Source: Rhodospirillales bacterium (GTDB taxonomy: Bacteria > Pseudomonadota > Alphaproteobacteria > BOG-932 > Roseiterribacteraceae). From it: 49,287 bases of DNA. Both the position numbers and the translations under genes were made by a program. The stretch lies in the NCBI GenBank assembly GCA_028291365.1, contig JAQGIE010000181.1, forward strand, positions 1 to 49,287. The letters are read 5' to 3'. Below are positions 1 to 9,187 of this stretch, piece after piece (positions within the stretch are counted from its first letter, which is position 1; each line of letters starts with the position of its first letter). The notes beneath the pieces are model-generated. The model had not been told where the DNA came from. It worked only from the letters and a program-made list of their open reading frames with translations, and did no database searches.

Positions 1-629
1 AGGGGCTTGAGCTTGCCGGGATAGCGAAAACGTCCCGACGGCACCGGATCGCCGATCGGCGTCAGGCGCAGCGGTTGCGCGATTGCAGGCCCGGGTTTGT
101 CGAGCAGCTCGACGACCAGCGCGCGCAGGCGCGCCGGATCGGGCTCGCCCGAGACCTGGCCCAGCACGCGACCGGTGGGCGACACGACGACCAAGGTCGG
201 CCAGGCACGCACCGCGTAGCGCGACCAGACTTCCATCGACGGGTCGTGCAGCACCGGATGCACCACGCCGTAGCGTCGGATCGCGTCGGCAACCGCGTCC
301 TCGTTTTTCTCGGCGTCGAATTTGGGCGAATGCACGCCGATCACGACGAGACGGTCGGCGAATTCCGTTTCGAGTGCGCGCAAGGTCGGGATCGCCTGCA
401 TGCAGTTGATGCAGCCCAAGGTCCAGAAATCGAGCAGCACCAGCCGTCCGCGCAGATCGGCGAGCGTCAGCTTCGCGTCGACATTGAACCAGCGTTGGCC
501 GGGCGCTTCGAATTCGGGGGCGCGGATCGCGGAATCGGCGTGCATCGGGCTCTCGTGCGGAGTCGGTGGGACGGCGGCTGCGGCAAAGAACGCGGCGGAA
601 CCGAGCAGCAGCGCGCGGCGTGTGTTCAC
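1..629 (-). CDS. NHLRC2-like thioredoxin-domain protein, N-terminal part (runs off the left edge)
   Basis: About 209 codons are visible; the C-terminus lies outside the window. The start is a GTG at 629-627 that overlaps the gph stop (GTGA), so the two genes are probably translationally coupled. Residues 1-20 (twin Arg at 4-5, then a hydrophobic stretch) look like a Sec or Tat signal peptide, suggesting export. A thioredoxin-fold domain follows, with FWTLGCINC at residues 68-76. The CxxC is C-I-N-C rather than C-G-P-C. A cis-Pro appears later in the context RAWPTLVV. The last visible residues (SGRFRYPGKLKP) resemble the entry into an NHL beta-propeller. Thioredoxin plus NHL is the architecture of NHLRC2-type proteins; the propeller itself is inferred. 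A plain TlpA/ResA-type thioredoxin is the alternative. Redox substrate unknown. Confidence 0.7.
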   Translation of the reverse strand, partial: MNTRRALLLGSAAFFAAAAVPPTPHESPMHADSAIRAPEFEAPGQRWFNVDAKLTLADLRGRLVLLDFWTLGCINCMQAIPTLRALETEFADRLVVIGVHSPKFDAEKNEDAVADAIRRYGVVHPVLHDPSMEVWSRYAVRAWPTLVVVSPTGRVLGQVSGEPDPARLRALVVELLDKPGPAIAQPLRLTPIGDPVPSGRFRYPGKLKP

Positions 630-1315
630 GCCGCTTCCTGCGCCAGCCACGCGGCCGTCTGGTCGAGATCGCGCAGCACGCATTCACCGCCCAGCGCATG
701 GGGATCGCGCGCATAGCCCCAGCCCGCGACGATCGCGCGCAGCCCGGCGTTGCGCGCCGCACCGACATCGGCGGCCCCGTCGCCGACCAGCGCGGTTTCG
801 ATCGGGCGTGAGCCGAGGCGTTGCGCGAGACGCAGCGCGCCCTGCGGATCGGGCTTGCGCGTCGGCAGCGTGTCGCCGCCGACGATGGCGTCGAACCGGC
901 CCGTCCAACCCAGCGCGTCGAGGATGATGCGGGTCGGTCCTTCCGGCTTGTTGGTCAGCAGGGCGCAACCAAGCCCGGCGGCGCGGGCCGCGTCGAGCGC
1001 CGCTTCGGCGCCGTCATAGGCCAGGTCGCGCCGCACCGGCAGCCGTTCGTAGCGGTCGACGAATTCGCCGAACTCGGCCCGCGCCGTGGCAAGGTCGAGG
1101 CCACGCGCCGCGTAGGCCCGCTCCAGCAGCCGGGCGACGCCGTCGCCCACCATCGGCCGGACATCGGCCAGCGACAGCGGCTCGAGACGGCGCTCGACCA
1201 GGACGGAATTCAACAGCGCGGTCAGGTCGGGCAGCGAGTCGATCAAGGTCCCGTCCAGGTCGAACAGGACGGCGCGCAGGCGGGGGCGGGGCAGGGGGAT
1301 CACGGTCGGCGGCAT
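626..1315 (-). CDS. gph: phosphoglycolate phosphatase, HAD superfamily
   Basis: The product is 229 aa, normal for Gph, which removes phosphate from 2-phosphoglycolate formed during DNA repair or oxygenase reactions. HAD motif I (LFDLDGTLIDS) is near residue 15, with the nucleophile and acid/base Asp both present. Motif II is likely the ALLTNKPEG segment (Thr then Lys), and motif III/IV lies in VGDGAADVGAARNAG. The small helical cap domain lies between motifs I and II. The start at 1315 places the HAD motif at the usual distance; the reading frame stays open further upstream but that part does not look protein-like. Divergent from glmU across 141 bases. A related HAD sugar phosphatase is the main alternative. 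Confidence 0.85.
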   Translation of the reverse strand: MPPTVIPLPRPRLRAVLFDLDGTLIDSLPDLTALLNSVLVERRLEPLSLADVRPMVGDGVARLLERAYAARGLDLATARAEFGEFVDRYERLPVRRDLAYDGAEAALDAARAAGLGCALLTNKPEGPTRIILDALGWTGRFDAIVGGDTLPTRKPDPQGALRLAQRLGSRPIETALVGDGAADVGAARNAGLRAIVAGWGYARDPHALGGECVLRDLDQTAAWLAQEAA

Positions 1316-1456
1316 GGCGGGTGACACTACAGCGTCGGGACAAAGACTGCTCTGGGGGCGTTGGGAACCGTCGCATTTCGTGATCGCCAGCCCGGTTGCC
1401 CTGGGCAGGCGGCCCATGGGATGACCGACGCCTCCGGACAGATTTTGAAATCAGAA

Positions 1457-2821
1457 ATGACGACCCAGCGACCGCTCGCCGCCATCGTGCTCGCCGCCGG
1501 CAAGGGCACGCGCATGAAATCCGACCTGCCCAAGGTGATGCACGCGATCGGCGGCAAGCCGATGGTGCGGCACGTGCTGGATGCCGCCGCGTCGCTGGGC
1601 GCCGAGCGTATCGTGGTCGTGGTCGGTCCCGGCATGGAGCTGTTGACGCACCATGTGGCGCCGCTGCCCACCGTGATCCAGACCGAGCAGCGCGGCACCG
1701 CCGACGCGGTTCGCGCCGCCATCCCCGCGCTCGAAGGCTTCAGCGGCGACGTGCTGGTTCTTTATGGCGACGTGCCGCTGGTGCGTGCCGAAAGCCTGGC
1801 CAGGCTGCGCGCGGCGCGCGCGGAGGGGATCGGTCTCGTGATCTACGGCATGCGCGCGCCCCCATCGAGCGCTTCTGGGCCGAACGCGTACGGACGGCTG
1901 GTGCTTGGCCCCGACGGCACGCTCGACCGGATCGTGGAATTTCTTGACGCCAACCAAGACGAACGCGCGCTGCCGCTGTGCAATTCGGGGATTCTTCTCG
2001 CCGACGGCGCGCGGCTCGGCGACTGGCTGGCGCGGGTCAAGAACGACAACGCCAAGGGCGAATTCTACCTCACCGACATCGTCGCGCTGGCGCGGCAGGA
2101 CGGGTTGAAGGTCGCGGTCGTCGAAGGCTCGCACGACGAAGTCGCGGGGGTGAATTCACGCGCCGAACTCGCCGTCGCCGAAGCGACCTTTCAAAGCTTC
2201 ATGCGCGAAAGCGCCATGGCGGACGGCGTGACGCTGAGCGATCCGAGCAGCGTGTGGTTCAGCGCCGACGTCAAGCTCGGCCGCGACGTCATCGTGCATC
2301 CGCATGTCGTGTTCGGCCCCGGCGTCACGGTCGGCGACGGCGTCGAGATCAAAAGCTTCAGCCATCTCGAAGGCGCGACGGTGGAACGCGGCGCCGTCAT
2401 CGGCCCGTTTGCGCGCCTGCGTCCCGGCACGCAAGTCGGCGAGCAGGCGCATGTCGGCAATTTCGTCGAGCTCAAGAACACGGTGCTGGGCAAGGGCGCC
2501 AAGGCCAACCACCTGACCTATCTCGGCGACGCGACGGTCGGCGCCGGCAGCAATATCGGCGCCGGCACCATCACCTGCAACTATGACGGTTTCGGCAAAT
2601 ACCGCACCGTGATCGGCGAGAACGCGTTCATCGGATCCAACAGCTCGCTGGTCGCGCCGGTCAAGATCGGCAACGGCGCCTATGTCGGATCGAGCAGCGT
2701 GATCACCAAGGACGTGCCCGACGACGCGCTGGCGATCGCGCGCGGACGGCAGTCGAACAAGGAAGGCTGGGCTGCGGGCTTTCGCGCGCGCATGGCCCAT
2801 CTCGTCAAGAAGAAAGGCTAA
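1457..2821 (+). CDS. glmU: bifunctional GlmU: GlcNAc-1-P uridyltransferase / GlcN-1-P acetyltransferase
   Basis: The product is 454 aa, the full family length. It makes UDP-GlcNAc for peptidoglycan and lipid A in the cytoplasm. The N-terminal pyrophosphorylase domain opens with LAAGKGTRMKSDLPKV (residues 12-27). The C-terminal half is a left-handed beta-helix of hexapeptide repeats with the acetyltransferase signature around NFVELKN, YLGDATVG and GTITCNYDG. The start at 1457 is chosen because it gives the usual short lead into LAAGKGTRM; an in-frame ATG at 1421 would add 12 residues, and neither has a strong Shine-Dalgarno. Five bases separate it from glmS, so the two consecutive amino-sugar steps are almost certainly one operon. 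Confidence 0.97.
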   Translation: MTTQRPLAAIVLAAGKGTRMKSDLPKVMHAIGGKPMVRHVLDAAASLGAERIVVVVGPGMELLTHHVAPLPTVIQTEQRGTADAVRAAIPALEGFSGDVLVLYGDVPLVRAESLARLRAARAEGIGLVIYGMRAPPSSASGPNAYGRLVLGPDGTLDRIVEFLDANQDERALPLCNSGILLADGARLGDWLARVKNDNAKGEFYLTDIVALARQDGLKVAVVEGSHDEVAGVNSRAELAVAEATFQSFMRESAMADGVTLSDPSSVWFSADVKLGRDVIVHPHVVFGPGVTVGDGVEIKSFSHLEGATVERGAVIGPFARLRPGTQVGEQAHVGNFVELKNTVLGKGAKANHLTYLGDATVGAGSNIGAGTITCNYDGFGKYRTVIGENAFIGSNSSLVAPVKIGNGAYVGSSSVITKDVPDDALAIARGRQSNKEGWAAGFRARMAHLVKKKG

Positions 2822-2826
2822 CGCAA

Positions 2827-4653
2827 ATGTGCGGCATCATCGGCGTGATCGGCAACGGTCAGGTGGTTCCCCATCTAATGGATGCGCTGCGACGGCTCGA
2901 ATATCGCGGCTATGATTCGGCCGGCGTCGCAACCTTGGTCGACGGTCACATCGAGCGCCGCCGCGCACAGGGCAAGCTGATCAATCTCGACAAGCGGCTG
3001 CAGGAACAACCGCTGTCGGGATCGACCGGCATCGGCCACACACGCTGGGCGACGCATGGCGCGCCCGTCGAGCGCAACGCGCACCCGCACGCCACCGATC
3101 GTGTCGCGGTCGTGCATAACGGCATTATCGAGAACTACCAGGCGCTCAAGGCCGAGCTGGAGCAGAAGCAGCATCGGTTTGAAAGCCAGACCGACACCGA
3201 AGTCGTGGTCCGGCTGGTCGACGATCTGCTGCGCCAGGGCAAGACGCCGCGCCAGGCTGCGTCGGCGGCGTTGAAGCGGCTGGAAGGCGCGTTCGCGCTG
3301 GTGATGCTGTTCAAAGGCGAAGAGGACCTGCTGGTGGCGGCGCGCCACGGTCCGCCGCTCGCGGTCGGGTACGGCGACGGCGAGATGTATGTCGCATCGG
3401 ACGCGATCGCGCTCGCCAACCTGACCAACAAGATTTCGTACCTGCATGACGGCGACTGGGTCGAAGTGACCAAAGCCGGCGCCATCGTGCGCCATGGCGC
3501 CGACGATGAAGTGATCGTGCGGCCGGTCTATCAGACCTCGGTCTCGGGCGCGGTCACGGGCAAGGGCGAGTTCCGCCACTACATGCTGAAAGAGATCTAC
3601 GAGCAGCCCGCGGTCGTGGGCGACACGCTGAACGCGCTCGTGCATCCCTCGACCGGCGCCATCGCGCTGCCCGACCTGCCGTTCGATCTCGCGACCGTCT
3701 CGAAAGTGACGATCGTCGCGTGCGGCACGGCGTTTTACGCCGGCCTGACCGCCAAATACTGGATCGAGCAGGTCGCGCGCGTTCCGGTCGAATGCGACGT
3801 CGCCTCGGAATTCCGCTATCGCCAGGCGCCGATGCAGGATGGCGGCATCACCATCCTGGTGTCGCAATCGGGCGAGACGGCCGACACGCTCGAAGCGCTG
3901 CGCTACGCCAGGCGCTGCGGCCAGAAGATCCTGTCGGTGATCAACGTGCCGGAATCGACCATCGCGCGCGAAAGCGACGCGGTGCTCTACACCAAGGCCG
4001 GCCCTGAAATCGGGGTCGCCTCGACCAAGGCCTTCACCACGCAGCTTGCGGTGCTCGCCTGTTTCTCGCTGGCGCTGGCGCGTGCGCGCGGCGCCATCAC
4101 CGCCGAGCGCGAAGCCGAGCTGGCGCTGGCGTTGCGCGAAGCGCCGTCGCGCATGGTCGAGATCCTCAAGCACGACGAGACCATCTCGCGCACCGCGCCG
4201 CAGATCGCCGAAGCCCGCGACGTGCTCTATCTCGGCCGCGGCCTGGCCTATCCGCTGGCGCTCGAAGGCGCGCTGAAGCTCAAGGAAATCTCCTACATCC
4301 ACGCCGAGGGCTATGCCGCGGGCGAGATGAAGCATGGGCCGATCGCGCTGATCGACGAGGCCGTCCCGATCATCGTGCTGGCGCCGTCGGACTCGCTGTT
4401 CGACAAGACCGCGTCGAACGTGCAGGAAGTCGCCGCGCGCGGCGGCCGCGTCTACGCGATTTCCGATTCGACCGGCCTGGCGCGCCTGGACGACGCGGCG
4501 GAGTGGAAAGTCGAAATGCCGGCCATCGATCCGTTCGTGGTGCCGCTGCTCTACGCCCTGCCGGTACAGCTGCTCGCCTATCATGTCGCGGTATTCAAAG
4601 GCACCGACGTCGACCAGCCGCGCAATCTCGCCAAGAGCGTGACGGTGGAGTGA
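2827..4653 (+). CDS. glmS: glutamine--fructose-6-phosphate aminotransferase (isomerizing)
   Basis: The product is 608 aa, full length. It converts fructose-6-P and glutamine to glucosamine-6-P, the entry step to UDP-GlcNAc. The start is fixed because Cys2 of MCGIIGVIG is the glutaminase nucleophile. The GATase domain includes RWATHGAP and HNGIIENY. Two SIS sugar-isomerase domains follow, with SQSGETADTLEALR and the C-terminal KSVTVE tail that contributes to the active site. It follows glmU by five bases. There is no room for a glmS ribozyme in that gap, so ribozyme control of the Gram-positive type is excluded here. Confidence 0.98.
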   Translation: MCGIIGVIGNGQVVPHLMDALRRLEYRGYDSAGVATLVDGHIERRRAQGKLINLDKRLQEQPLSGSTGIGHTRWATHGAPVERNAHPHATDRVAVVHNGIIENYQALKAELEQKQHRFESQTDTEVVVRLVDDLLRQGKTPRQAASAALKRLEGAFALVMLFKGEEDLLVAARHGPPLAVGYGDGEMYVASDAIALANLTNKISYLHDGDWVEVTKAGAIVRHGADDEVIVRPVYQTSVSGAVTGKGEFRHYMLKEIYEQPAVVGDTLNALVHPSTGAIALPDLPFDLATVSKVTIVACGTAFYAGLTAKYWIEQVARVPVECDVASEFRYRQAPMQDGGITILVSQSGETADTLEALRYARRCGQKILSVINVPESTIARESDAVLYTKAGPEIGVASTKAFTTQLAVLACFSLALARARGAITAEREAELALALREAPSRMVEILKHDETISRTAPQIAEARDVLYLGRGLAYPLALEGALKLKEISYIHAEGYAAGEMKHGPIALIDEAVPIIVLAPSDSLFDKTASNVQEVAARGGRVYAISDSTGLARLDDAAEWKVEMPAIDPFVVPLLYALPVQLLAYHVAVFKGTDVDQPRNLAKSVTVE

Positions 4654-4674
4654 TCGCTCACTTGCGTGTCTGAG

Positions 4675-4714
4675 GTCGCGCTTGCGACATCAGATGCGAA
4701 AGCTCATGCTTCGC
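4675..4714 (+). other. two small hairpins between glmS and the ABC transporter
   Basis: Two inverted repeats sit between the glmS stop and the chosen start of the ABC ATPase: GTCGC/GCGAC with a 4-base loop (4675-4688), and GCGAAAGC/GCTTCGC with one bulged A around a TCAT loop (4696-4714). No T-tract follows either. They argue that this stretch is non-coding leader rather than an N-terminal extension of the ATPase, and may attenuate or stabilise the transcript between the glm genes and the transporter. Confidence 0.35.
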
Positions 4715-4716
4715 GC

Positions 4717-5628
4717 ATGATGATCCGCGTTCGCGATCTCGTCTTCGACTATCCTGGCCATCGCGCGCTCGATGGTCTTTCCTTCGACATCGATGCCGGC
4801 AGCGTCGTGGCCCTGGTGGGGCCCAACGGCGCCGGCAAGACGACGTTGCTGCGTTGTATCGCAGCGCTGGAGTCGCCGGTCGCCGGCGACATCCGGGTCG
4901 ACGGGATCGACGCGCAGGAGGCACCGCGCGACCTGCATCGCCGGATCGGATTCCTGCAGGACTTTTTCGGCCTCTACGACGATCTCAGCGTGCGCCAATG
5001 CCTGACCTACCAGGCGATGGCGCGCGGCGTCGCGCCGTCCGACCGCGACGCACGCGTCGCGACGACGGCGCGGCTGCTGGGTCTCGAGCCGTGGCTCGAC
5101 AAAGGCGCCGGCACCTTGTCGCGCGGCTGGCGCCAGCGTCTCGGCATCGCGCAGGCGCTGGTGCACAAGCCCGCCGTCGTGCTGCTCGACGAGCCCGCCG
5201 CCGGGTTGGATCCGGCTGCGCGCCGCGAGCTGTCGCAACTGCTGGTGCAGATCGGGCGTGAAGGCACGACCCTGATCGTGTCGTCGCACATTCTGACCGA
5301 GCTCGCCGATTACTCGACGCATGTGCTGATCATGTCGGGCGGGCGGCTGGTTTCGAACGAGAAACTGTCGCGCGTGGTCGGCAACGCCAAGCGCGCCATG
5401 CGCCTGCGGCTGGCGCGGCCGGCCGCGAATGTCGCGTCGCTGCTCGACGGGCTGGCCGTGCGCGAAGCGAGCCCGCTGCTCTATGAGTTCGATTTCGAAG
5501 GCGATGACGAAGCGGCCAGCGTGCTGCTCGCCAGGCTGATCTCGGCCGGGCTTCCGGTGGCGGAATTCGCGTCGATCGAACCCGACCTCGAACGTCTGTA
5601 TCTCGAGCGCGTGCGGGGCACGGCATGA
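4717..5628 (+). CDS. ABC transporter ATP-binding protein
   Basis: The product is 303 aa from the ATG at 4717. A GTG at 4666 would add 17 residues with no family-like content, and that stretch can form two hairpins. Walker A is GPNGAGKTT at residues 35-43. The Q-loop is in GFLQDFFGLYDDLS, Walker B is VVLLDEPAAGLD, and the H-loop is SSHIL. The signature is LSRGWRQR rather than LSGGQ, as in ATPases paired with ABC-2-like exporters. The C-terminal 90 or so residues form the extra domain common in exporter ATPases. It overlaps the permease gene by four bases (ATGA). Substrate unknown; its place after glmU-glmS might suggest an envelope cargo, but that is only inference. Confidence 0.88.
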   Translation: MMIRVRDLVFDYPGHRALDGLSFDIDAGSVVALVGPNGAGKTTLLRCIAALESPVAGDIRVDGIDAQEAPRDLHRRIGFLQDFFGLYDDLSVRQCLTYQAMARGVAPSDRDARVATTARLLGLEPWLDKGAGTLSRGWRQRLGIAQALVHKPAVVLLDEPAAGLDPAARRELSQLLVQIGREGTTLIVSSHILTELADYSTHVLIMSGGRLVSNEKLSRVVGNAKRAMRLRLARPAANVASLLDGLAVREASPLLYEFDFEGDDEAASVLLARLISAGLPVAEFASIEPDLERLYLERVRGTA

Positions 5629-6926
5629 ATCCCGAACTTCTCCGCAATTCCTGGCTCGAGCTGACGCCGACGCGGCTGGGCTTCACCGCGGTCGTGATCG
5701 CGCTGATCTATGGCACCGCGTCGCTGGTGCCGATCAATTGGCTGCAGGGCTCGGCGACGCTGCTCATTCTCTATGTCGTCACCGGCCTGTGGGGTTCGCG
5801 CCGCGCCGCCGACGCGGTGCCGAGCGAACTGGAAGCGCGTACCTGGGACACGCAGCGCCTGTCGGCGATCAGTCCGTGGTCGATGTGCTGGGGCAAGCTC
5901 GCCGGCGCGACGTCGCTCGCCTGGTTCACCACCGCGCTGACGCTGATCGGGCATGCCTCGATCGGCGGCGGCCGCTGGAGCGAGATCGCCGCTGCCGTTG
6001 CCGCGTGTGCGCTGTGGCAGGCGGCTTCGTTCTGGACCTCGCTGTTGTTGTTGCGCGTCGGCGGACGCCGCGTGCGCGGTCACACCACGCTGGCGCAGGC
6101 GATCGGTCTATCGGCCGTCGTGATGGCATCGGCCTGGGCCTATCCGCGCGCCTGGTACGGGCTCGAATTCGAATCGTATCTTTTCCGCGCCTTGCTCGCT
6201 GCGGTGCTTGCCCTGCTGGCCTTGTTCGGCGCCTGGCGCGCCATGCGCGTCGAGTTGCAGTTCCGCAATCTGCCGTGGGGCCTGGTGCTTTCGCTGGTGC
6301 TGATCTTCGCGGTCCAGGCGGGCTTTGATCCGCTCGACCGTTTTGCTTCGATGCCGATGAACGATTTCGCGAGGATGGGCTTGGCCTTGAGCGGTGGCTT
6401 GCTGCTTGCGGCCACGACGGTGCTCGCCGCAGTGGCGATCACGACCATGCTGTCGCCCAAGGACCCGATCGCGATCCGCGCCTGGATCGACGCAGCCAAA
6501 GCGGGCTCCGGACGCCGCGCGCTGGAATTGCAGCCGCCCTTCGTCACTGCGCTGATCGTCGCTTTCATCGCCACCGCGGCCGGCACGATGGTGGCCGATC
6601 GCGCCACCGGCTTTTTGTTGCCGAGCCTGTTTCTGCTGGCGTTGCGCGACGCCGGGTTGATCCTCGCGCTTACCGTCGGCGCGCGTCTGGGCCGTGGCCA
6701 TCTTGCCGCTTTGGTGCTGCTCGGGCTGCTGCACGGAATCATTCCGCTGCTGGTGCGGGCGCTGTTCGGCCCGGGCGCTGAGTCGGTGTTCCGTCCCGAC
6801 ATTTCGGTGTTCCCGGTATCGCTGCTGGTGCAGGCGGTGATCGCGGTCGCGTTGGCAGGCTGGCGGTTCAGCGTCGCCGGCGCGCTGCCGTCGCGGCAGA
6901 AACCGGCCGCGCTCTCGCCGGTCTGA
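5625..6926 (+). CDS. ABC transporter permease, multi-spanning membrane protein
   Basis: The product is 433 aa, strongly hydrophobic, with about ten or more predicted membrane segments across its length and no soluble domain. It overlaps the ATPase gene in an ATGA junction, so the two are probably made in a fixed ratio and form one transporter. A motif near the first cytoplasmic loop (EARTWDTQRLSAISPW) resembles the coupling-helix region of ABC-2-type exporter permeases. I do not recognise the substrate. The stop codon abuts the stop of the convergent histidine kinase with no intervening base, so any transcription terminator for either gene must lie inside the other. Confidence 0.75.
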   Translation: MNPELLRNSWLELTPTRLGFTAVVIALIYGTASLVPINWLQGSATLLILYVVTGLWGSRRAADAVPSELEARTWDTQRLSAISPWSMCWGKLAGATSLAWFTTALTLIGHASIGGGRWSEIAAAVAACALWQAASFWTSLLLLRVGGRRVRGHTTLAQAIGLSAVVMASAWAYPRAWYGLEFESYLFRALLAAVLALLALFGAWRAMRVELQFRNLPWGLVLSLVLIFAVQAGFDPLDRFASMPMNDFARMGLALSGGLLLAATTVLAAVAITTMLSPKDPIAIRAWIDAAKAGSGRRALELQPPFVTALIVAFIATAAGTMVADRATGFLLPSLFLLALRDAGLILALTVGARLGRGHLAALVLLGLLHGIIPLLVRALFGPGAESVFRPDISVFPVSLLVQAVIAVALAGWRFSVAGALPSRQKPAALSPV

Positions 6927-9107
6927 CTACTCCGCCGCGGCGCTGTGCGGCGTAGCCTGGAGCGCCGGCAGCTGCACCGTCACGCGCGTGCCGTGATCGA
7001 GCGCGCTTTCGATCTTCAACCAACCGCCATGCAGCTCGACCAGCTTGCGTGACAGCGGCAGGCCGAGACCGGTGCCGCCGCCGGCGCGGTTGCGCTCGTT
7101 GGCGAGCTGGGTGAACGGCTCCATGACGCGCGGCAGGTCATCGGACGAGATGCCAATCCCGTCATCGGCGACCACCAGCGTCCAGCCATGCTCGATGTCG
7201 CCCTCGAGACTGACGTCGATATGGCCGCCGGGCCGCGTGTATTTGATCGCGTTGGCGAGCAGGTTCAGCACGATCTGATGAATGCGGCGCGGGTCATAGA
7301 CGCAACTCGCATCATCGGGCGTCGTGCAGGTCAGGTTCAGCCCGGCATTCTCGGCCTGCAGCCGCATCGAATCGCACGCCTGCCGCACCGTCCGCGCGAG
7401 ATCGCCGAGCCGCGGCGCGATTTCCAGCTTGTTGGCCTCGGCCTGCGCGGTGTCGAGCAGGTCCTCGACGAGCGCCAGTTGGTGCCGTCCGCTTTCGAGG
7501 ATCAGGCGCGCATAGTCGCGCTTGGTCTCGGCGCTGCTGTCGATGTCGTGGGTCAGCAGATCGGCAAAGCCGATGATCGCGTTGAGCGGCGTGCGCAGCT
7601 CGTGGCTGACATTGGCGAGGAACATGCCGCGCGCCTCGTACGCGGCCTGCAATTTGCGCTTGGCCTCGGTCAGCTCCTCGACCGTGGTGCGCAGCGCGTT
7701 GGCCTGCGCCATCAGCGTCTCGCGCGCGGCCGACAGTTCCTCTTCGCGCAGCTTGCGTTCGCTGATGTCGACGCGCACGCCGACCAACCCGCCTTCGCGG
7801 CTCGGCGCGTCGATCGAATAGATCCAGCCCGAGGGCCAGCGTTGCTCGCTGGTGTAGGTCTTGCGCTGTTCGACCGGCAGCTGCCACCAGGCGCGGCGCG
7901 CCGCGTCGATGCGCGCGTCGAGAATGCCGCGGGCATACAGTTCGTCGGCGAATTTCTGCACCGACTTGCCCGGCACGATGAGATCTTCGGCGCCGGGAAA
8001 CATCTCGCGATAATGCTTGTTGGTCAGCACGAAGCGGCCCAGCGCGTCAAACAGCACGATCGAGGTCGGCATGGTTTCGATCACGTCTTCGAGCCGGTCG
8101 CTGACCTGCTGCACGCGGCGGCGTTCGTCTTCCAGCTTGCGCGTCAGCTGCGAGACGGTGCGCGCGGCGCTGAGCACACGGAAGGTGGCGAGGATGACGC
8201 CGATACAGACCACCGCCGCAAAACCGGCAAAGCCGTAGCGGCGCTGCATCACCGGCCGCATCACGTCGGCCTCGGTCAGCGCGGCCGACACGGCGACGCC
8301 GTATTGCGGCATCATCTGCATCGTCAGAAGCTTCTCCGACCCGTCGAGCAGGCTCAGCGTCTGCGAGCGCAGGACCACAGTCTGCGACGGCGATTGGAAC
8401 AATGTCGGCGCGCGCGCCAGGCGCCAAGGCGACGCCAGCATGTCGTCGGTCAGCGCGGAATAGGACAGGACCTGTCCGTCGCGGCGGAAGATCGTCGCGG
8501 TCATGCCGCTGGCATCGTCGAGCGAGCGGTAGAAACGCTGGAAGTGATACGGGTCGATGCCGAGCACGATGGCGCCGTCGACGCGCCCGTCTTTGACGAT
8601 GGCGCGCGCCACCGGAATCGTCCAACGCCCCGTCAGCGGCGATTTTGCCGGCGCGCCGACCAGCATCCGGTCGCCGCCGGTGAGCAGCGCCGAACGGAAG
8701 ATCGGATATTCATCGAATGCGCGCGTCGCTTCGGAGCCGGGCACCGAGCTGAAGATCGGGCGGCCTTCGCCGTCGACCACGGCGACGTCGATCAGCGCCG
8801 ACGACACCACGCCGCTGGCATCGAGCAGCGCGTTCTGGTCGCGCGCCGCGGCGGCGCCCGCCGGCATGCGCAGGAAGCGCATATAGGCGTCGGCACCGCG
8901 GAAGATCGTGTCGACATTCTCGGCGATGGCACGCGCCATCGCTTCGGTCTGCCGATACGCGCCTTCGGCGGCGCGCGGCTCGTCATAGACATAGGTGAAG
9001 GCGCCCCACGCGCCCCAGACCAGCACGATCACGGCCGCCGCCACCGCCATCACGGTGCGCGTCAGCGCCGAATACGGCGCTCCGCGAGATAACCCGGCTG
9101 TGCTCAT
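6927..9107 (-). CDS. membrane sensor histidine kinase (Cache-like sensor, PAS, HisKA, HATPase)
   Basis: The product is 726 aa. Order of parts: TM1 (about residues 19-40); a periplasmic region of about 250 residues with a Cache/PDC-like pattern (VDGEGRPIFSS, AIVLGIDPYHFQRFY); TM2 (291-312); a short coiled coil (315-343); a PAS domain (about 344-455, with VLFDALGRFVLTNKHYREMF); a second coiled coil; a HisKA box with phospho-accepting His about 502 in NVSHELRTPLN; and HATPase_c with N-box NLLANAIKYT, G1 DDGIGIS and G2 GGGTGLGLPLS. The kinase is complete. No response regulator is adjacent and no receiver domain is fused. It lies 80 bases downstream of phoU on the same strand. The ligand is unknown; small organic acids or amino acids are typical Cache ligands. 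Confidence 0.9.
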   Translation of the reverse strand: MSTAGLSRGAPYSALTRTVMAVAAAVIVLVWGAWGAFTYVYDEPRAAEGAYRQTEAMARAIAENVDTIFRGADAYMRFLRMPAGAAAARDQNALLDASGVVSSALIDVAVVDGEGRPIFSSVPGSEATRAFDEYPIFRSALLTGGDRMLVGAPAKSPLTGRWTIPVARAIVKDGRVDGAIVLGIDPYHFQRFYRSLDDASGMTATIFRRDGQVLSYSALTDDMLASPWRLARAPTLFQSPSQTVVLRSQTLSLLDGSEKLLTMQMMPQYGVAVSAALTEADVMRPVMQRRYGFAGFAAVVCIGVILATFRVLSAARTVSQLTRKLEDERRRVQQVSDRLEDVIETMPTSIVLFDALGRFVLTNKHYREMFPGAEDLIVPGKSVQKFADELYARGILDARIDAARRAWWQLPVEQRKTYTSEQRWPSGWIYSIDAPSREGGLVGVRVDISERKLREEELSAARETLMAQANALRTTVEELTEAKRKLQAAYEARGMFLANVSHELRTPLNAIIGFADLLTHDIDSSAETKRDYARLILESGRHQLALVEDLLDTAQAEANKLEIAPRLGDLARTVRQACDSMRLQAENAGLNLTCTTPDDASCVYDPRRIHQIVLNLLANAIKYTRPGGHIDVSLEGDIEHGWTLVVADDGIGISSDDLPRVMEPFTQLANERNRAGGGTGLGLPLSRKLVELHGGWLKIESALDHGTRVTVQLPALQATPHSAAAE

Positions 9108-9187
9108 GGGGCGAAAAATCGCCTATCAACCGGGCGCTGTCGAGTTTTCCACACCCGACCGCGCGCCCGGGTGCGTCCCATGCGGAA

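Noticed and set aside
2822-2826. glmS ribozyme
   Set aside because: Only five bases separate glmU and glmS.
2875-4584. A 569-codon minus-strand open frame
   Set aside because: It is antisense to glmS, a certain gene, and has no recognisable domain.
7188-9092. A 634-codon plus-strand open frame
   Set aside because: It is antisense to the histidine kinase, whose domains are all present.
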